NCBI GenBank assembly: GCA_902796785.1
Contig: CADBQJ010000140.1
Location: 1-10,103 of the forward strand
Direction of reading: 5' to 3'
DNA from: Fibrobacter succinogenes
Lineage (GTDB): Bacteria > Fibrobacterota > Fibrobacteria > Fibrobacterales > CADBQJ01
DNA: 10,103 nt
The notes under the pieces are model-generated. The model was given only the letters and a program-made list of their open reading frames with translations. It ran no database searches and had not been told where the DNA came from. Of the stretch, positions 1 to 6,136 are shown one piece after another (position 1 is the first letter of the stretch; every line of letters starts with the position of its first letter). The position numbers were made by a program, and so were the translations under genes.

Positions 1-720
1 GGCGGCGACGAGTCGTGCCTCTTCGCGGGCGACCTGCTGCGCATGTACCGCGCCTACTGCGAGAAGAAGGGCTGGTCGTTCCAGATCAGCTCCGCGAGCG
101 AAGGCCCCTCCGGCGGCTTCAAGGAAGTGAAGGTGGACGTGGAGGGCGAGGGCGCCTACGGCCTGCTGAAGTTCGAGTCGGGCGTCCACCGCGTGCAGCG
201 CGTGCCCGAGACCGAATCGCAGGGGCGCGTCCACACCAGCGCGGCCACCGTGGCCGTGCTTCCCGAGGCCGACGAGGTCGAGGTGGAGCTCCGCGACGAG
301 GACCTCCGCATCGACACCTTCCGCTCCTCCGGCGCGGGCGGCCAGCACATCAACAAGACCGACTCCGCCGTCCGCCTGACCCACATCCCCACCGGGATCG
401 TCGTCAGCTCGCAGGACCAGCGCTCGCAGATCAAGAACCGCGAGAAGGCGTTCAAGGAAATGCGCGCCCGCCTGCTCGACAAGGCGATGTCCGAGGCCCA
501 GGCCGGCGAGGCCGCCGCGCGGCGCGCCCAGGTGGGCACCGGCGACCGCTCCGCCAAGATCCGCACCTACAACTTCCCCCAGTCGCGCGTGACCGACCAC
601 CGCATCAACCTCACCCTCTACAAGCTCGACGCCGTGATGAACGGCGACCTCCAGGAGCTCCTCGACGCGCTGCGCATGGCCGACGCGCGCGAAAAGCTCG
701 GGAAGAACGGCGCGGAGTAG
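1..720 (+). CDS. prfA: Peptide chain release factor 1 (RF1), 5'-truncated by the window edge
   Basis: RF1 recognises UAA and UAG in the ribosomal A site and triggers release of the finished peptide. Reading is open from base 1 ([12 protein letters not shown]...), so 239 C-terminal residues are present. The family is usually about 355-360 residues, so roughly 120 N-terminal residues lie outside the window. The stop-codon recognition tripeptide is P-E-T at 205-213, inside [14 protein letters not shown]. This is the PxT form of RF1, not the SPF of RF2. The catalytic GGQ is at 337-345 in [15 protein letters not shown]. The C-terminal domain-3 signature [16 protein letters not shown] is present in the form [21 protein letters not shown]. 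The gene ends in TAG, a codon that its own product reads. ispD follows after 4 bases. The prmC methyltransferase gene that often follows prfA is not here. Identification is very secure. Confidence 0.97.
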   Translation, partial: GGDESCLFAGDLLRMYRAYCEKKGWSFQISSASEGPSGGFKEVKVDVEGEGAYGLLKFESGVHRVQRVPETESQGRVHTSAATVAVLPEADEVEVELRDEDLRIDTFRSSGAGGQHINKTDSAVRLTHIPTGIVVSSQDQRSQIKNREKAFKEMRARLLDKAMSEAQAGEAAARRAQVGTGDRSAKIRTYNFPQSRVTDHRINLTLYKLDAVMNGDLQELLDALRMADAREKLGKNGAE

Positions 721-724
721 GACG

Positions 725-1474
725 ATGGCGACCGTCGGCGCGATCATCCCCGCGGGCGGCTCCGGCAAGAGGCTCGGCGCGGACCGCCCCAAGCAGATGC
801 TGGAGATCGGCGGCGTCCCGCTGTGGCTCCACGCCCTCCGCGCCTTCGCGCTGGAGCCGGCGATCGCGGAGACCGCGCTGGCCGTGCCCGCGGCGTCGAT
901 TCCCGAATTCGAACGCGCCCTCGACGCCGAGCGCCGCGCGGGGCGCCTGCCCGGAAAGGTCGTCCTGGCCCCCGGCGGCGCGGAACGGTGGCTCTCGGTG
1001 CGCAACGCGCTCGCGGCCCTCTCGCCCGAGGTGGACGCGGTGCTGGTGCACGACGCGGCCCGTCCCTTCGTCTCCGCGCGCATCGTCCGCGACTGCGTCC
1101 GGGCGCTCGAGCGGGGAGAGTCCTTCATCGTCGCGCGCCCCTGCGTCGACACCGTCAAGAAGGCGGGCCCCGACGGCTTCGTGGCCGGCACGATCGACCG
1201 CTCCGAGCTCCGCCTGGCGCAGACGCCGCAGGGCTTCGCCCGCGCGGACCTGGAGAAGTGGTTCGCCGAGCTCGACAACGTCCGCAAGGTGGCGGGCGAC
1301 TCCCTCTTCGTCCCCACCGACGAGGCCTCCATCGCCGAACGCTTCGGCCGCAGGGTCTCCTTCGTCGAGGGCGATTATCTCAATGACAAAATAACGCTCC
1401 CCGGCGACCTGGAGCGGTTCGAGGCCTTCTGGAAGGCCGGACTGGTCCGCCCCCGGGGAAAGGAGAAGGCATGA
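725..1474 (+). CDS. ispD: 2-C-methyl-D-erythritol 4-phosphate cytidylyltransferase
   Basis: IspD transfers CMP from CTP to MEP in the cytoplasmic non-mevalonate route to isoprenoid precursors. The 249-residue product starts with the nucleotidyltransferase loop ([12 protein letters not shown], residues 7-18) and PKQ at 22-24. VHDAARPF is at 108-115, VDTVKK at 141-146, IDRS...AQTPQGF at about 157-171, and NDKIT near residue 220 corresponds to the family's NxKIT. Length is close to the usual 225-240 residues, with a slightly longer tail. The ATG at 725 is preceded by GGAG at 714-717, inside the end of prfA, which suggests translational coupling to prfA. The 3' end overlaps the ispF start in ATGA (1471-1474). 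A short AT-rich patch lies at 1374-1395, where the NDKIT codons sit. I attach no function to it. Confidence 0.95.
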   Translation: MATVGAIIPAGGSGKRLGADRPKQMLEIGGVPLWLHALRAFALEPAIAETALAVPAASIPEFERALDAERRAGRLPGKVVLAPGGAERWLSVRNALAALSPEVDAVLVHDAARPFVSARIVRDCVRALERGESFIVARPCVDTVKKAGPDGFVAGTIDRSELRLAQTPQGFARADLEKWFAELDNVRKVAGDSLFVPTDEASIAERFGRRVSFVEGDYLNDKITLPGDLERFEAFWKAGLVRPRGKEKA

Positions 1475-1950
1475 GCGCTCGCTGCGGAATCGGTTTCGAC
1501 GTCCACCGCCTGGTCGAAGGGCGGCGCTGCGTGATCGGCGGGGTCGACGTCCCGCACGAAAAGGGGCTGCTCGGCCACAGCGACGCCGACGTGCTGATCC
1601 ACGCGATCGCCGACGCGCTGCTGGGCGCCGCGGGGCTGGGCGACATCGGCACCTTCTTCCCCGACACCGACGCGAAGTGGGAGGGGATGGACTCGCGCGA
1701 GATCCTGCGCTTCATCCGCGCCAGGTTCGCGGAGACGGGGATCCGGATCCTCAACGTCGACTCCGTGGTGATGGCGCAGCGCCCGAAGCTGGCGCCCCAC
1801 GTCGCGCGGATGAAGGAGAACGTCGCCGAGGCGCTCGGCATCTCCCCGGACGCGGTCGGCGTGAAGGCGACGACGACCGAAAAGCTCGGTTTCACGGGCC
1901 GCGAGGAGGGGATCGCCGCCCAGGCGGTCGCCCTGGTGGAGCAGGATTGA
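1471..1950 (+). CDS. ispF: 2-C-methyl-D-erythritol 2,4-cyclodiphosphate synthase
   Basis: IspF cyclises CDP-ME 2-phosphate to MEcPP with release of CMP, two steps after IspD in the MEP pathway. The enzyme is normally a homotrimer with zinc in each active site. The 159-residue product has the family's standard length. The zinc ligands are visible as Asp10 and His12 (GFDVHR) and His44 ([10 protein letters not shown], 36-45). [12 protein letters not shown] follows, and the C-terminal [15 protein letters not shown] (from about 134) matches the CDP-binding and trimer-interface signature. AGGAG at 1461-1465 is an ideal ribosome site 5 bases before the ATG. The start codon overlaps the ispD stop, so the two enzymes are probably made together. 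ispE, the intervening kinase, is not in the window. Confidence 0.96.
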   Translation: MSARCGIGFDVHRLVEGRRCVIGGVDVPHEKGLLGHSDADVLIHAIADALLGAAGLGDIGTFFPDTDAKWEGMDSREILRFIRARFAETGIRILNVDSVVMAQRPKLAPHVARMKENVAEALGISPDAVGVKATTTEKLGFTGREEGIAAQAVALVEQD

Positions 1951-1967
1951 GGAATTTGAGCAATTCC
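1951..1967 (+). repeat. Short inverted repeat directly after the ispF stop
   Basis: GGAATT (1951-1956) and AATTCC (1962-1967) are exact reverse complements around a 5-base loop, starting at the first base after the ispF TGA. The sequence downstream on this strand is A-rich, not T-rich, so it is not a standard intrinsic terminator. It may be a weak 3'-end hairpin protecting the prfA-ispD-ispF mRNA, or a protein-binding dyad. Function is unknown. Confidence 0.4.
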
Positions 1968-1971
1968 ACCG

Positions 1972-2053
1972 AAAAAAGTCAAAAAATAAGTACCGCTCGT
2001 TAAGATTTGTTAGCATATTTCTAAAACGACGCAAGTCGCAAAAGGAGGAACGA
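1972..2053 (+). promoter_or_regulatory. AT-rich upstream region, candidate promoter and leader hairpin of the HTH-PAS gene
   Basis: This is an AT-rich island in GC-rich DNA. Two A6 runs (1972-1977 and 1981-1986) start 9 bases apart, close to one helical turn, and could act as an UP-like element or bend DNA. CATATTTC at 2014-2021 resembles the TATCTT boxes upstream of mazG, lysC and the glycerate kinase gene, and I take it as a candidate -10 element. No good -35 is apparent. A start near 2026 would put a small hairpin at the mRNA 5' end, CGAC-GCAA-GTCG (2027-2038), with a GNRA-type loop. A full Shine-Dalgarno (AAAGGAGG, 2041-2048) lies 5 bases before the ATG. The ribosome site is certain. The promoter and hairpin are inference. 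Confidence 0.5.
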
Positions 2054-2605
2054 ATGCTGACCACCGGCGAAATCGCGAAGCTTTTCCAGATCACCTCGCA
2101 GACCGTCATCAACTGGCTCGAGGAAGGGCGCATGCCGTTCGACCGCGTGGGGCCCGGCCCCCGCCGCGTGACGGAGATGGCGCTGCTCCACTACATCCAG
2201 CAGACGAAGATTTCGCCCGACAGCCTCGATCCCGAGCTCTACGCCAAGATTCTCAAGGCCGTCGGCATGAACCGCGACAGCGCCGGCGTTCCCGGCGTGG
2301 CGGTGCTCGACCGCTCCGCGCACGTCGTCTCCCGGAACGAGGGGATGACCCGCCTCTTCGGCCAGATGCCGCGCGAAATGCTCGGCCGGCCGATCGACAA
2401 CCTCCCCACCCAGATCGAGGGGCGCAACGGCGGGATCGAATACCAGCTCAACTCCGGATGGCAGGGCAACTCGCTGCGCCTGCGCGCCCGCTGCAAGAAC
2501 CGCGTGGGCCAGGAGATCCGCTGCGTCGTCGACGTCTCGCGGATCTACGCGGGCGAGGGCGGCGAGCGGTTCGGCCACGTGCTCGTCTTCGCGCCCGAAC
2601 GGTGA
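2054..2605 (+). CDS. MerR/excisionase-like HTH protein with a PAS domain
   Basis: This 183-residue cytoplasmic protein is a probable one-component transcription regulator. Residues 1-50 (LTTGEIAKLFQITSQTVINWLEEGRMP...) form a helix-turn-helix of the MerR/excisionase type, in which TGEIAKL-TSQTVINWLEEG is the recognition unit and GPRRVT the wing-like segment. Residues about 75-182 look like a PAS fold: a start like VPGVAVLDRSAHVVSRNEGMTRLFG, then MPREMLGRPIDNL, then strands ending RFGHVLVFAPE. I see no cysteine, histidine or other pattern that identifies a cofactor. There is no kinase, receiver or output enzyme domain. The strong AAAGGAGG site supports this start. It appears to be a single-gene unit with its own terminator (2628-2656). 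Its target genes and signal are unknown. Fold assignment is good for the HTH and fair for PAS. Confidence 0.85.
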   Translation: MLTTGEIAKLFQITSQTVINWLEEGRMPFDRVGPGPRRVTEMALLHYIQQTKISPDSLDPELYAKILKAVGMNRDSAGVPGVAVLDRSAHVVSRNEGMTRLFGQMPREMLGRPIDNLPTQIEGRNGGIEYQLNSGWQGNSLRLRARCKNRVGQEIRCVVDVSRIYAGEGGERFGHVLVFAPER

Positions 2606-2965
2606 TCAGCGGCGTTTCGTCCTGACCGGGGCGGCTTCTTCGGCCGCCCCCTTTTTCGCGCCTTCGTCTTCGGCGTTCCGCTGCGCCGGCACGAACCGGT
2701 AGACCAGCTCGCCCTTGCGCGACATGCCCAGCTCGGTGCGGGCGATCCCCTCGACGGCGACGGAGTCGACGCGCAGCTCGCGGATGCGCTCCTCCTGGCG
2801 CTCGATCTCGTGGAGAAGGGTGTCGTTGGCCCGCCTCAGCGCCGCGTTGTCGGCGCGCAGCGCCTGCTGGTGGATGAAGGCCCCCTGTCCGAAGAGCGCG
2901 CGCCAGACGGTCAGCGCGGCCAGCACGCCGATCACGACGAGGATCCATCTCAGGACGTTTCTCAT
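2606..2965 (-). CDS. ftsB: FtsB/DivIC-family cell-division protein
   Basis: FtsB-type proteins are small bitopic components of the divisome, bridging FtsQ and FtsL and helping to activate septal cell-wall synthesis. This 119-residue product has the full architecture. A short cytoplasmic N-terminus is followed by one transmembrane helix at about 5-24 (VLRWILVVIGVLAALTVW). A heptad-like coiled coil spans about 31-66 (QALRADNAALRRANDTLLHEIERQ). The conserved periplasmic block at 71-91 contains VEGIARTELGMSRKGE. The Ala/Glu/Lys/Arg-rich C-terminal tail (after about 95) looks unstructured and is encoded opposite the neighbouring gene's terminator. GGAAGG precedes the ATG at 2965. It lies 19 bases downstream of dprA, probably in the same operon. 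Its TGA directly abuts the TGA of the convergent HTH-PAS gene. Distinguishing FtsB from DivIC or FtsL-like naming rests on this motif and size. Confidence 0.85.
   Translation of the reverse strand: MRNVLRWILVVIGVLAALTVWRALFGQGAFIHQQALRADNAALRRANDTLLHEIERQEERIRELRVDSVAVEGIARTELGMSRKGELVYRFVPAQRNAEDEGAKKGAAEEAAPVRTKRR
2628..2656 (+). terminator. Rho-independent terminator of the HTH-PAS gene, inside ftsB
   Basis: An 8-bp perfect GC stem, GGGGCGGC (2628-2635) with GCCGCCCC (2643-2650), encloses a 7-base loop (TTCTTCG). One C and then five Ts (2652-2656) follow. This is a textbook intrinsic terminator for plus-strand transcription, 23 bases past the HTH-PAS stop. It lies entirely in the coding sequence of the convergent ftsB gene, where its minus strand encodes part of the Ala/Glu/Lys-rich tail. 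Confidence 0.85.
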
Positions 2966-2984
2966 CGGGCCTTCCCGGGCGAAG

Positions 2985-4139
2985 TCAGCGGGAGGCGCGG
3001 ACGATGCGGTTGCCGGGGAGGCGCCGCACCAGACCCTGCATCTCCAGCATCGCCAAAATAGCTAACGCCCGCGCGTCGGGCATCCCCGCCCGGCGCAGCG
3101 CCTCGTCCATCGCGCCCGGTTCGGACGGGCAGACCTCCCAGAGCGCCCGCTCCTCCGGCGAGAGGCCCGAGAGGAGCGCGTCGGGCGCGGGGGAGGCGAA
3201 GAGCGAGGTCTGCCGCGCGGCGGGCGCGGAGGCGGCGGAGCCCGGGCGCGGGGCGCGCCAGCGCAGCGCCTCGGCGACCGTCGCCCCCTCGCAGACCGGG
3301 GTCGCCCCCTCGGCGACCAGGAGGTTGCAGCCGCCCGAGCTTTCGGCGAAGATGGAGCCGGGCACGGCGAAGACGTCGCGCCCCTCGTCGGCGGCCAGCC
3401 GCGCCGTGATCATCGCGCCGCCCTTGACGCGGCTCTGCGCCACCAGCGTCCCGCGCGAGAGCCCGGAGAGGATCCGGTTGCGGAAGGGGAAGGTCCAGGC
3501 GCGGGCCGAGGCGTCGGGCAGGAAGGGGGAGAGGACCGCCCCGCGCGACTCGATCTCCTCGCGCAGCTCGCGCGTCCGGCGGTTCTGCGGAACGGCCAGC
3601 CCCTCGCCCAGGACCGCCAGCGTGCGCAGCCCGTTCGCGAGCGCGGCGCGGTGGGCGCACCGGTCGATCCCCTCCGCCATCCCCGAGACGATCGTCGGGC
3701 GGTGCGGGGCGATCTCCGCGACGATCTTCTCCACGGCCGCGAAGCCGTAGTCGGTGGCCCGGCGGGTCCCCACCACGGTCAGCGCGCGGTCGTCCTCGGG
3801 CGCGAGCGTCCCCCGGAGCGAGAGCAGCGCGGGGCGGTAGGGCGACTCGAGCAGGTTGCGCGGGAATCCGGACGACTCCGGCGTCAGGAAGCGGATCCCG
3901 GACTCGGCCCACCGCCCCAGGCGCTCCTCGAGCCGCCCGGGCTCCCAGCGCCGGCTCCGCGCCGCCAGCGCCTGCGCGGCCGAGCGCGCCGCCTCGGGCC
4001 GGCGCGGGTCCAGCTCCTCCGGCGTCTCGGCCTCCGGGTTGGCGCGGAGGACCGACGCGGCTCCGGCGGGGCCGCATTCGGGGCATTCGAGAAGGTGGAT
4101 GGCCAGCAGCAGCCGGCGGCGTTCGCGTTCGGGGCTCAT
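2985..4139 (-). CDS. dprA: DNA-processing protein DprA (Smf)
   Basis: DprA binds incoming single-stranded DNA and loads RecA during natural transformation. It is also widespread in species without proven competence. From the start preferred here the product has 384 residues. The Rossmann-like core shows VGTRRATDYG (about 123), SGMAEGIDRCAHRAAL (about 152), AVLGEGL, FPFRNRILSGLS (about 217), VKGGAMITARLAADEGR (about 238) and FAVPGSIFAESSGGCNLL (about 257). A winged-helix-like C-terminal domain (DprA domain 3) covers about 324-381. Family KSGSL is replaced by KGGAM, a mild variation. An upstream in-frame ATG exists at 4157. I prefer 4139 because AGGTG (4153-4149) sits 9 bases before it, whereas nothing similar precedes 4157. 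ftsB follows 19 bases downstream. Its promoter would have to lie inside mazG. Confidence 0.93.
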   Translation of the reverse strand: MSPERERRRLLLAIHLLECPECGPAGAASVLRANPEAETPEELDPRRPEAARSAAQALAARSRRWEPGRLEERLGRWAESGIRFLTPESSGFPRNLLESPYRPALLSLRGTLAPEDDRALTVVGTRRATDYGFAAVEKIVAEIAPHRPTIVSGMAEGIDRCAHRAALANGLRTLAVLGEGLAVPQNRRTRELREEIESRGAVLSPFLPDASARAWTFPFRNRILSGLSRGTLVAQSRVKGGAMITARLAADEGRDVFAVPGSIFAESSGGCNLLVAEGATPVCEGATVAEALRWRAPRPGSAASAPAARQTSLFASPAPDALLSGLSPEERALWEVCPSEPGAMDEALRRAGMPDARALAILAMLEMQGLVRRLPGNRIVRASR

Positions 4140-4142
4140 TTC

Positions 4143-4150
4143 TATCTTCA
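4143..4150 (+). promoter_or_regulatory. Candidate -10-like box (TATCTTCA) upstream of mazG
   Basis: TATCTT at 4143-4148 lies 7 bases before the mazG ATG. It is one of only three TATCTT occurrences I find by eye on either strand, each shortly upstream of a start codon. If it is a -10 element, transcription would begin at or next to the ATG. No convincing -35 is visible. Confidence 0.4.
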
Positions 4151-4155
4151 CCTGC

Positions 4156-5001
4156 ATGAAAAAGCTGGACTACACGTTCGAAGACCTCGTCGAGATCATG
4201 GCCCGCCTCCGCGCGCCCGACGGCTGCCCGTGGGACCGCGAGCAGGACCACGACTCCATCCTTCCCTGCCTCACCGAGGAGTGCGCCGAGCTGGCCGAGG
4301 CGATCGCCGAGCGCGACGACGCGCACATCCGCGAGGAGCTCGGGGACGTGCTGATGCAGGTCCTCTTCCACTCGCAGATCGCCAGCGAGGGCGGCCGCTT
4401 CGACATCGGCGACGTGATCGACGACGTCTCCCGCAAGCTGGTCAGCCGCCATCCGCACGTCTTCGGCGAGGGCGACAAGCTCCGCACCGCCGGCCAGGTG
4501 GTGGCCCAGTGGGAGAAGATCAAGAAGGGCGAGAAGGACAAGCAGGGCCGCAAGTCGCAGATGGACGGCATCCCGCTGCAGCTCCCCGCGCTCCAGTACG
4601 CCGCCAAGATGCAGACCCGCGCGGCCCGCGTCGGGTTCGACTGGAAGGACGCCGACGGCGTCTTCGACAAGGTCGCCGAGGAGATCGAGGAGGTGAAGCG
4701 GGCGAGGAGCGTCCGCGACGCGCTGAGCGAGACCGCCCCCGCCGAACGCCTCGTCCGCGCCCGGAAGCACCTGGAGGAGGAGCTGGGCGACCTGCTCTTC
4801 GCCGTGGTCAACCTCGGCCGGCATCTCGACGTGACCCCCGAGGAGGCGCTCCGCGCCAGCTCGCGCAAGTTCGCGCGGCGCTTCCGCGCCATGGAGGCGC
4901 GGACCCCCGATCTCGGGAAGCTCTCGGCCGAGGAACTGGAGGAACTCTGGCGCGTCGTCAAGCTCGAGGAACCTCCGGAAGACGCGACGCCGGCGCCCTG
5001 A
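4156..5001 (+). CDS. mazG: Nucleoside triphosphate pyrophosphohydrolase MazG
   Basis: MazG hydrolyses canonical and aberrant NTPs/dNTPs to the monophosphate plus pyrophosphate. This cleans the nucleotide pool and, in E. coli, modulates ppGpp-linked starvation responses. The 281-residue product is of the long two-domain type. The N-terminal domain has CPWD at 24-27, the metal-binding EECAE at 41-45 and EELGD at 60-64, then SRHPHVFG at about 97. The C-terminal domain repeats the pattern with EEIEE at 175-179 and EEELGD at 207-212. The ATG at 4156 was chosen because homology begins at the conserved FEDLVEIMARLRAPDGCPWD. The same frame is open further upstream, but that stretch is antisense to dprA. 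No Shine-Dalgarno precedes the ATG, so the message may be leaderless. The 3' end overlaps the convergent activator gene by 44 bp. Confidence 0.95.
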   Translation: MKKLDYTFEDLVEIMARLRAPDGCPWDREQDHDSILPCLTEECAELAEAIAERDDAHIREELGDVLMQVLFHSQIASEGGRFDIGDVIDDVSRKLVSRHPHVFGEGDKLRTAGQVVAQWEKIKKGEKDKQGRKSQMDGIPLQLPALQYAAKMQTRAARVGFDWKDADGVFDKVAEEIEEVKRARSVRDALSETAPAERLVRARKHLEEELGDLLFAVVNLGRHLDVTPEEALRASSRKFARRFRAMEARTPDLGKLSAEELEELWRVVKLEEPPEDATPAP

Positions 5002-5932
5002 GCCGGTAGTCGAGGGTCGACCTCCCGATTCCCAGGGCCCGCGCGGCCGCGCATTTGTTGCCGAAGGCCTCGACGAGCGCGCGGGCCGCCTCCTCGCGGA
5101 GGCGGGACCGCGACAGCGCCCGGATCTCGCGCGCGTCGGGCGTTTTCTCCACCGCGGCCGCGGCGCCGCGCGCCGGAGCGTCCGCCGGCTCGGGCAGGCG
5201 CCACCGCCTGCGCCACGCCCGCTCTCCCAGCCAGTTCGCCAGCTCGCGCAGGTTGCCGCCCCACCGGCGCGCGCCCAGCGAGGCCAGCTCGCGGGCGTCG
5301 AGCGGGAAGGGGCGGCCGTTCGCCCCGTCGCGCCGCCAGAGGGCGAGCGAGAGCCGGGGCAGGTCCACGGCGCGCCGCGCGAGGTCCGGGATCTCGAGCG
5401 TGAAGGCGCAGACGCGGTGGAAGAGGTCCTCGCGGAACGCCCCCTCCTCCGCCAGCTCGCGCAGCGGGCGGTGGGTGGCGCTGACCAGGGCGAACCGCAC
5501 CGGCCGGACGCGCTCCTCGCCCAGGCGCCGCACCTCGCGCTCCTGGAGGACCCGCAGGAACCGCACCTGGACCTCCGGCGGCATCTCGCCGATCTCGTCG
5601 AGGAAGAGCGTCCCGCCGTCCGCCTGCTCCAGCAGCCCGCGGTGGTCGCGGTCAGCGCCGGTGAAGGCCCCGCGCCGGTGGCCGAAGAGCTCGCTCTCCA
5701 GCGTCCCCTTCGGGATCGCGCCGCAGTTGACCGCCACGAACGGGCTCTCCGCCCCGGAGGAGAGGGCGTGGAAGAGCCGGGCGAAGCGCTCCTTGCCCGT
5801 CCCCGTGCCGCCGTGGAGGTGGAGCGCGGTCCGCTCCAGCGCCAGCGGGGCCAGGCGGACCAGCCACGGGAGGACGGGGGAGTCGGGGTGGAGGTCGAAT
5901 CGCAGTCGGGGGTCGGGCTTTCGGACGGTCAT
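4958..5932 (-). CDS. Compact sigma-54-type transcription activator (AAA+ and Fis-type HTH, no sensor domain)
   Basis: Bacterial enhancer-binding proteins use ATP hydrolysis to remodel RNA polymerase-sigma-54 closed complexes. This 324-residue protein begins almost directly with the AAA+ domain. Walker A is GGTGTGKE at 41-48, the sigma-54 contact loop GAFTGA is intact at 88-93, and GGTLFLDEIGE at 106-116 is Walker B. REDLFHR and WGGNLREL (usually WPGNxREL) follow. A Fis-type HTH, CAAARALGIGRSTLDYRLR, lies at about 294-312. There is no receiver, PAS or GAF domain, as in PspF-like activators, so control must come from a partner protein or expression level. Walker A and later positions deviate from the common GESGTGKE/WPGN forms. 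I chose the ATG at 5932. A longer TTG-initiated reading would begin inside the -10 box. No clear Shine-Dalgarno is visible. Targets are unknown. Confidence 0.9.
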   Translation of the reverse strand: MTVRKPDPRLRFDLHPDSPVLPWLVRLAPLALERTALHLHGGTGTGKERFARLFHALSSGAESPFVAVNCGAIPKGTLESELFGHRRGAFTGADRDHRGLLEQADGGTLFLDEIGEMPPEVQVRFLRVLQEREVRRLGEERVRPVRFALVSATHRPLRELAEEGAFREDLFHRVCAFTLEIPDLARRAVDLPRLSLALWRRDGANGRPFPLDARELASLGARRWGGNLRELANWLGERAWRRRWRLPEPADAPARGAAAAVEKTPDAREIRALSRSRLREEAARALVEAFGNKCAAARALGIGRSTLDYRLRAPASRLPEVPRA

Positions 5933-5967
5933 GCGCTGTCGCGGCGGTTCGGGTGGAAGTCGTCGCA

Positions 5968-5995
5968 ATTATAGAATATTCGTTTTTCTTGTCAA
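5968..5995 (-). promoter_or_regulatory. Consensus sigma-70 promoter of the activator gene
   Basis: On the minus strand, TTGACA (5995-5990), a 16-base spacer and TATAAT (5973-5968) match both consensus hexamers exactly. Transcription should begin near 5961, giving a leader of about 28 bases before the ATG at 5932. The spacer contains the 8-bp palindrome GAATATTC (5974-5981), a possible operator half or core. It is the clearest promoter in the window. Confidence 0.85.
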
Positions 5996-6020
5996 TAAAA
6001 AAGAGAAGAACCGGCGGGGA

Positions 6021-6092
6021 GGGCGGGCCCGCCCGGCCCCGCGGCCGCCCCGAAAGGCCCCTCCGGGGCGGTTTTCCCCTCCGCGGCCGCGG
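6021..6092 (+). promoter_or_regulatory. Three GC-rich palindromes upstream of lysC, one terminator-like
   Basis: The gap between the activator promoter and lysC holds three ordered dyads. The first is a perfect 14-base palindrome, GGGCGGGCCCGCCC (6021-6034). The second is an 8-bp stem, CCGCCCCG (6045-6052) with CGGGGCGG (6064-6071), followed by TTTT (6072-6075). The third is a perfect 12-base palindrome, CCGCGGCCGCGG (6081-6092), followed by TTTCTATCTTT. The middle one looks like an intrinsic terminator with a short T-run. It could attenuate lysC if lysC transcription starts upstream. It could also block readthrough from the left if lysC starts at the TATCTT box further down. I see no leader peptide or lysine-riboswitch features. 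Confidence 0.5.
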
Positions 6093-6096
6093 TTTC

Positions 6097-6136
6097 TATC
6101 TTTCGGCGACGGCGGAAAAACGCCCCCGGAGAGGTT
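6097..6136 (+). promoter_or_regulatory. Candidate -10-like box and ribosome-binding site of lysC
   Basis: TATCTTTC at 6097-6104 repeats the box seen before mazG and, on the minus strand, before the glycerate kinase gene. It lies 32 bases from the lysC ATG, the same distance as CATATTTC from the HTH-PAS start. GGAGAGG at 6128-6134 is the ribosome site. The ribosome site is well supported. The promoter assignment is inference. Confidence 0.45.

Noticed and set aside
1374..1395. AT-rich patch in the 3' part of ispD as an internal ispF promoter
   Set aside because: There is no acceptable -35/-10 pair, and the codons encode the conserved NDKIT segment.
2962..4824. Very long minus-strand open frame across dprA and mazG
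   Set aside because: It is a high-GC shadow, low complexity in Arg/Gly/Ala/Pro, out of frame with clearly recognisable DprA and MazG.
4990..5006. CCGGC/GCCGG hairpin at the end of mazG
   Set aside because: The stem is only 5 bp and no T-run follows on either strand, so it is not called a terminator.
5933..5968. A 12-residue N-terminal extension of the sigma-54 activator from a TTG at 5968
   Set aside because: The TTG lies in the -10 box of the consensus promoter, so it would not be transcribed. The ATG at 5932 fits.
6041..6090. Two GCGGCCGC sites (6041-6048 and 6083-6090) as a cloning or vector trace
   Set aside because: They are in a native-looking GC-rich palindrome region with no vector sequence around them. 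Such sites are expected in GC-rich DNA.
5984..6136. Lysine riboswitch upstream of lysC
   Set aside because: The gap is too short and too GC-rich, and it shows simple palindromes and none of the conserved multi-helix riboswitch core.
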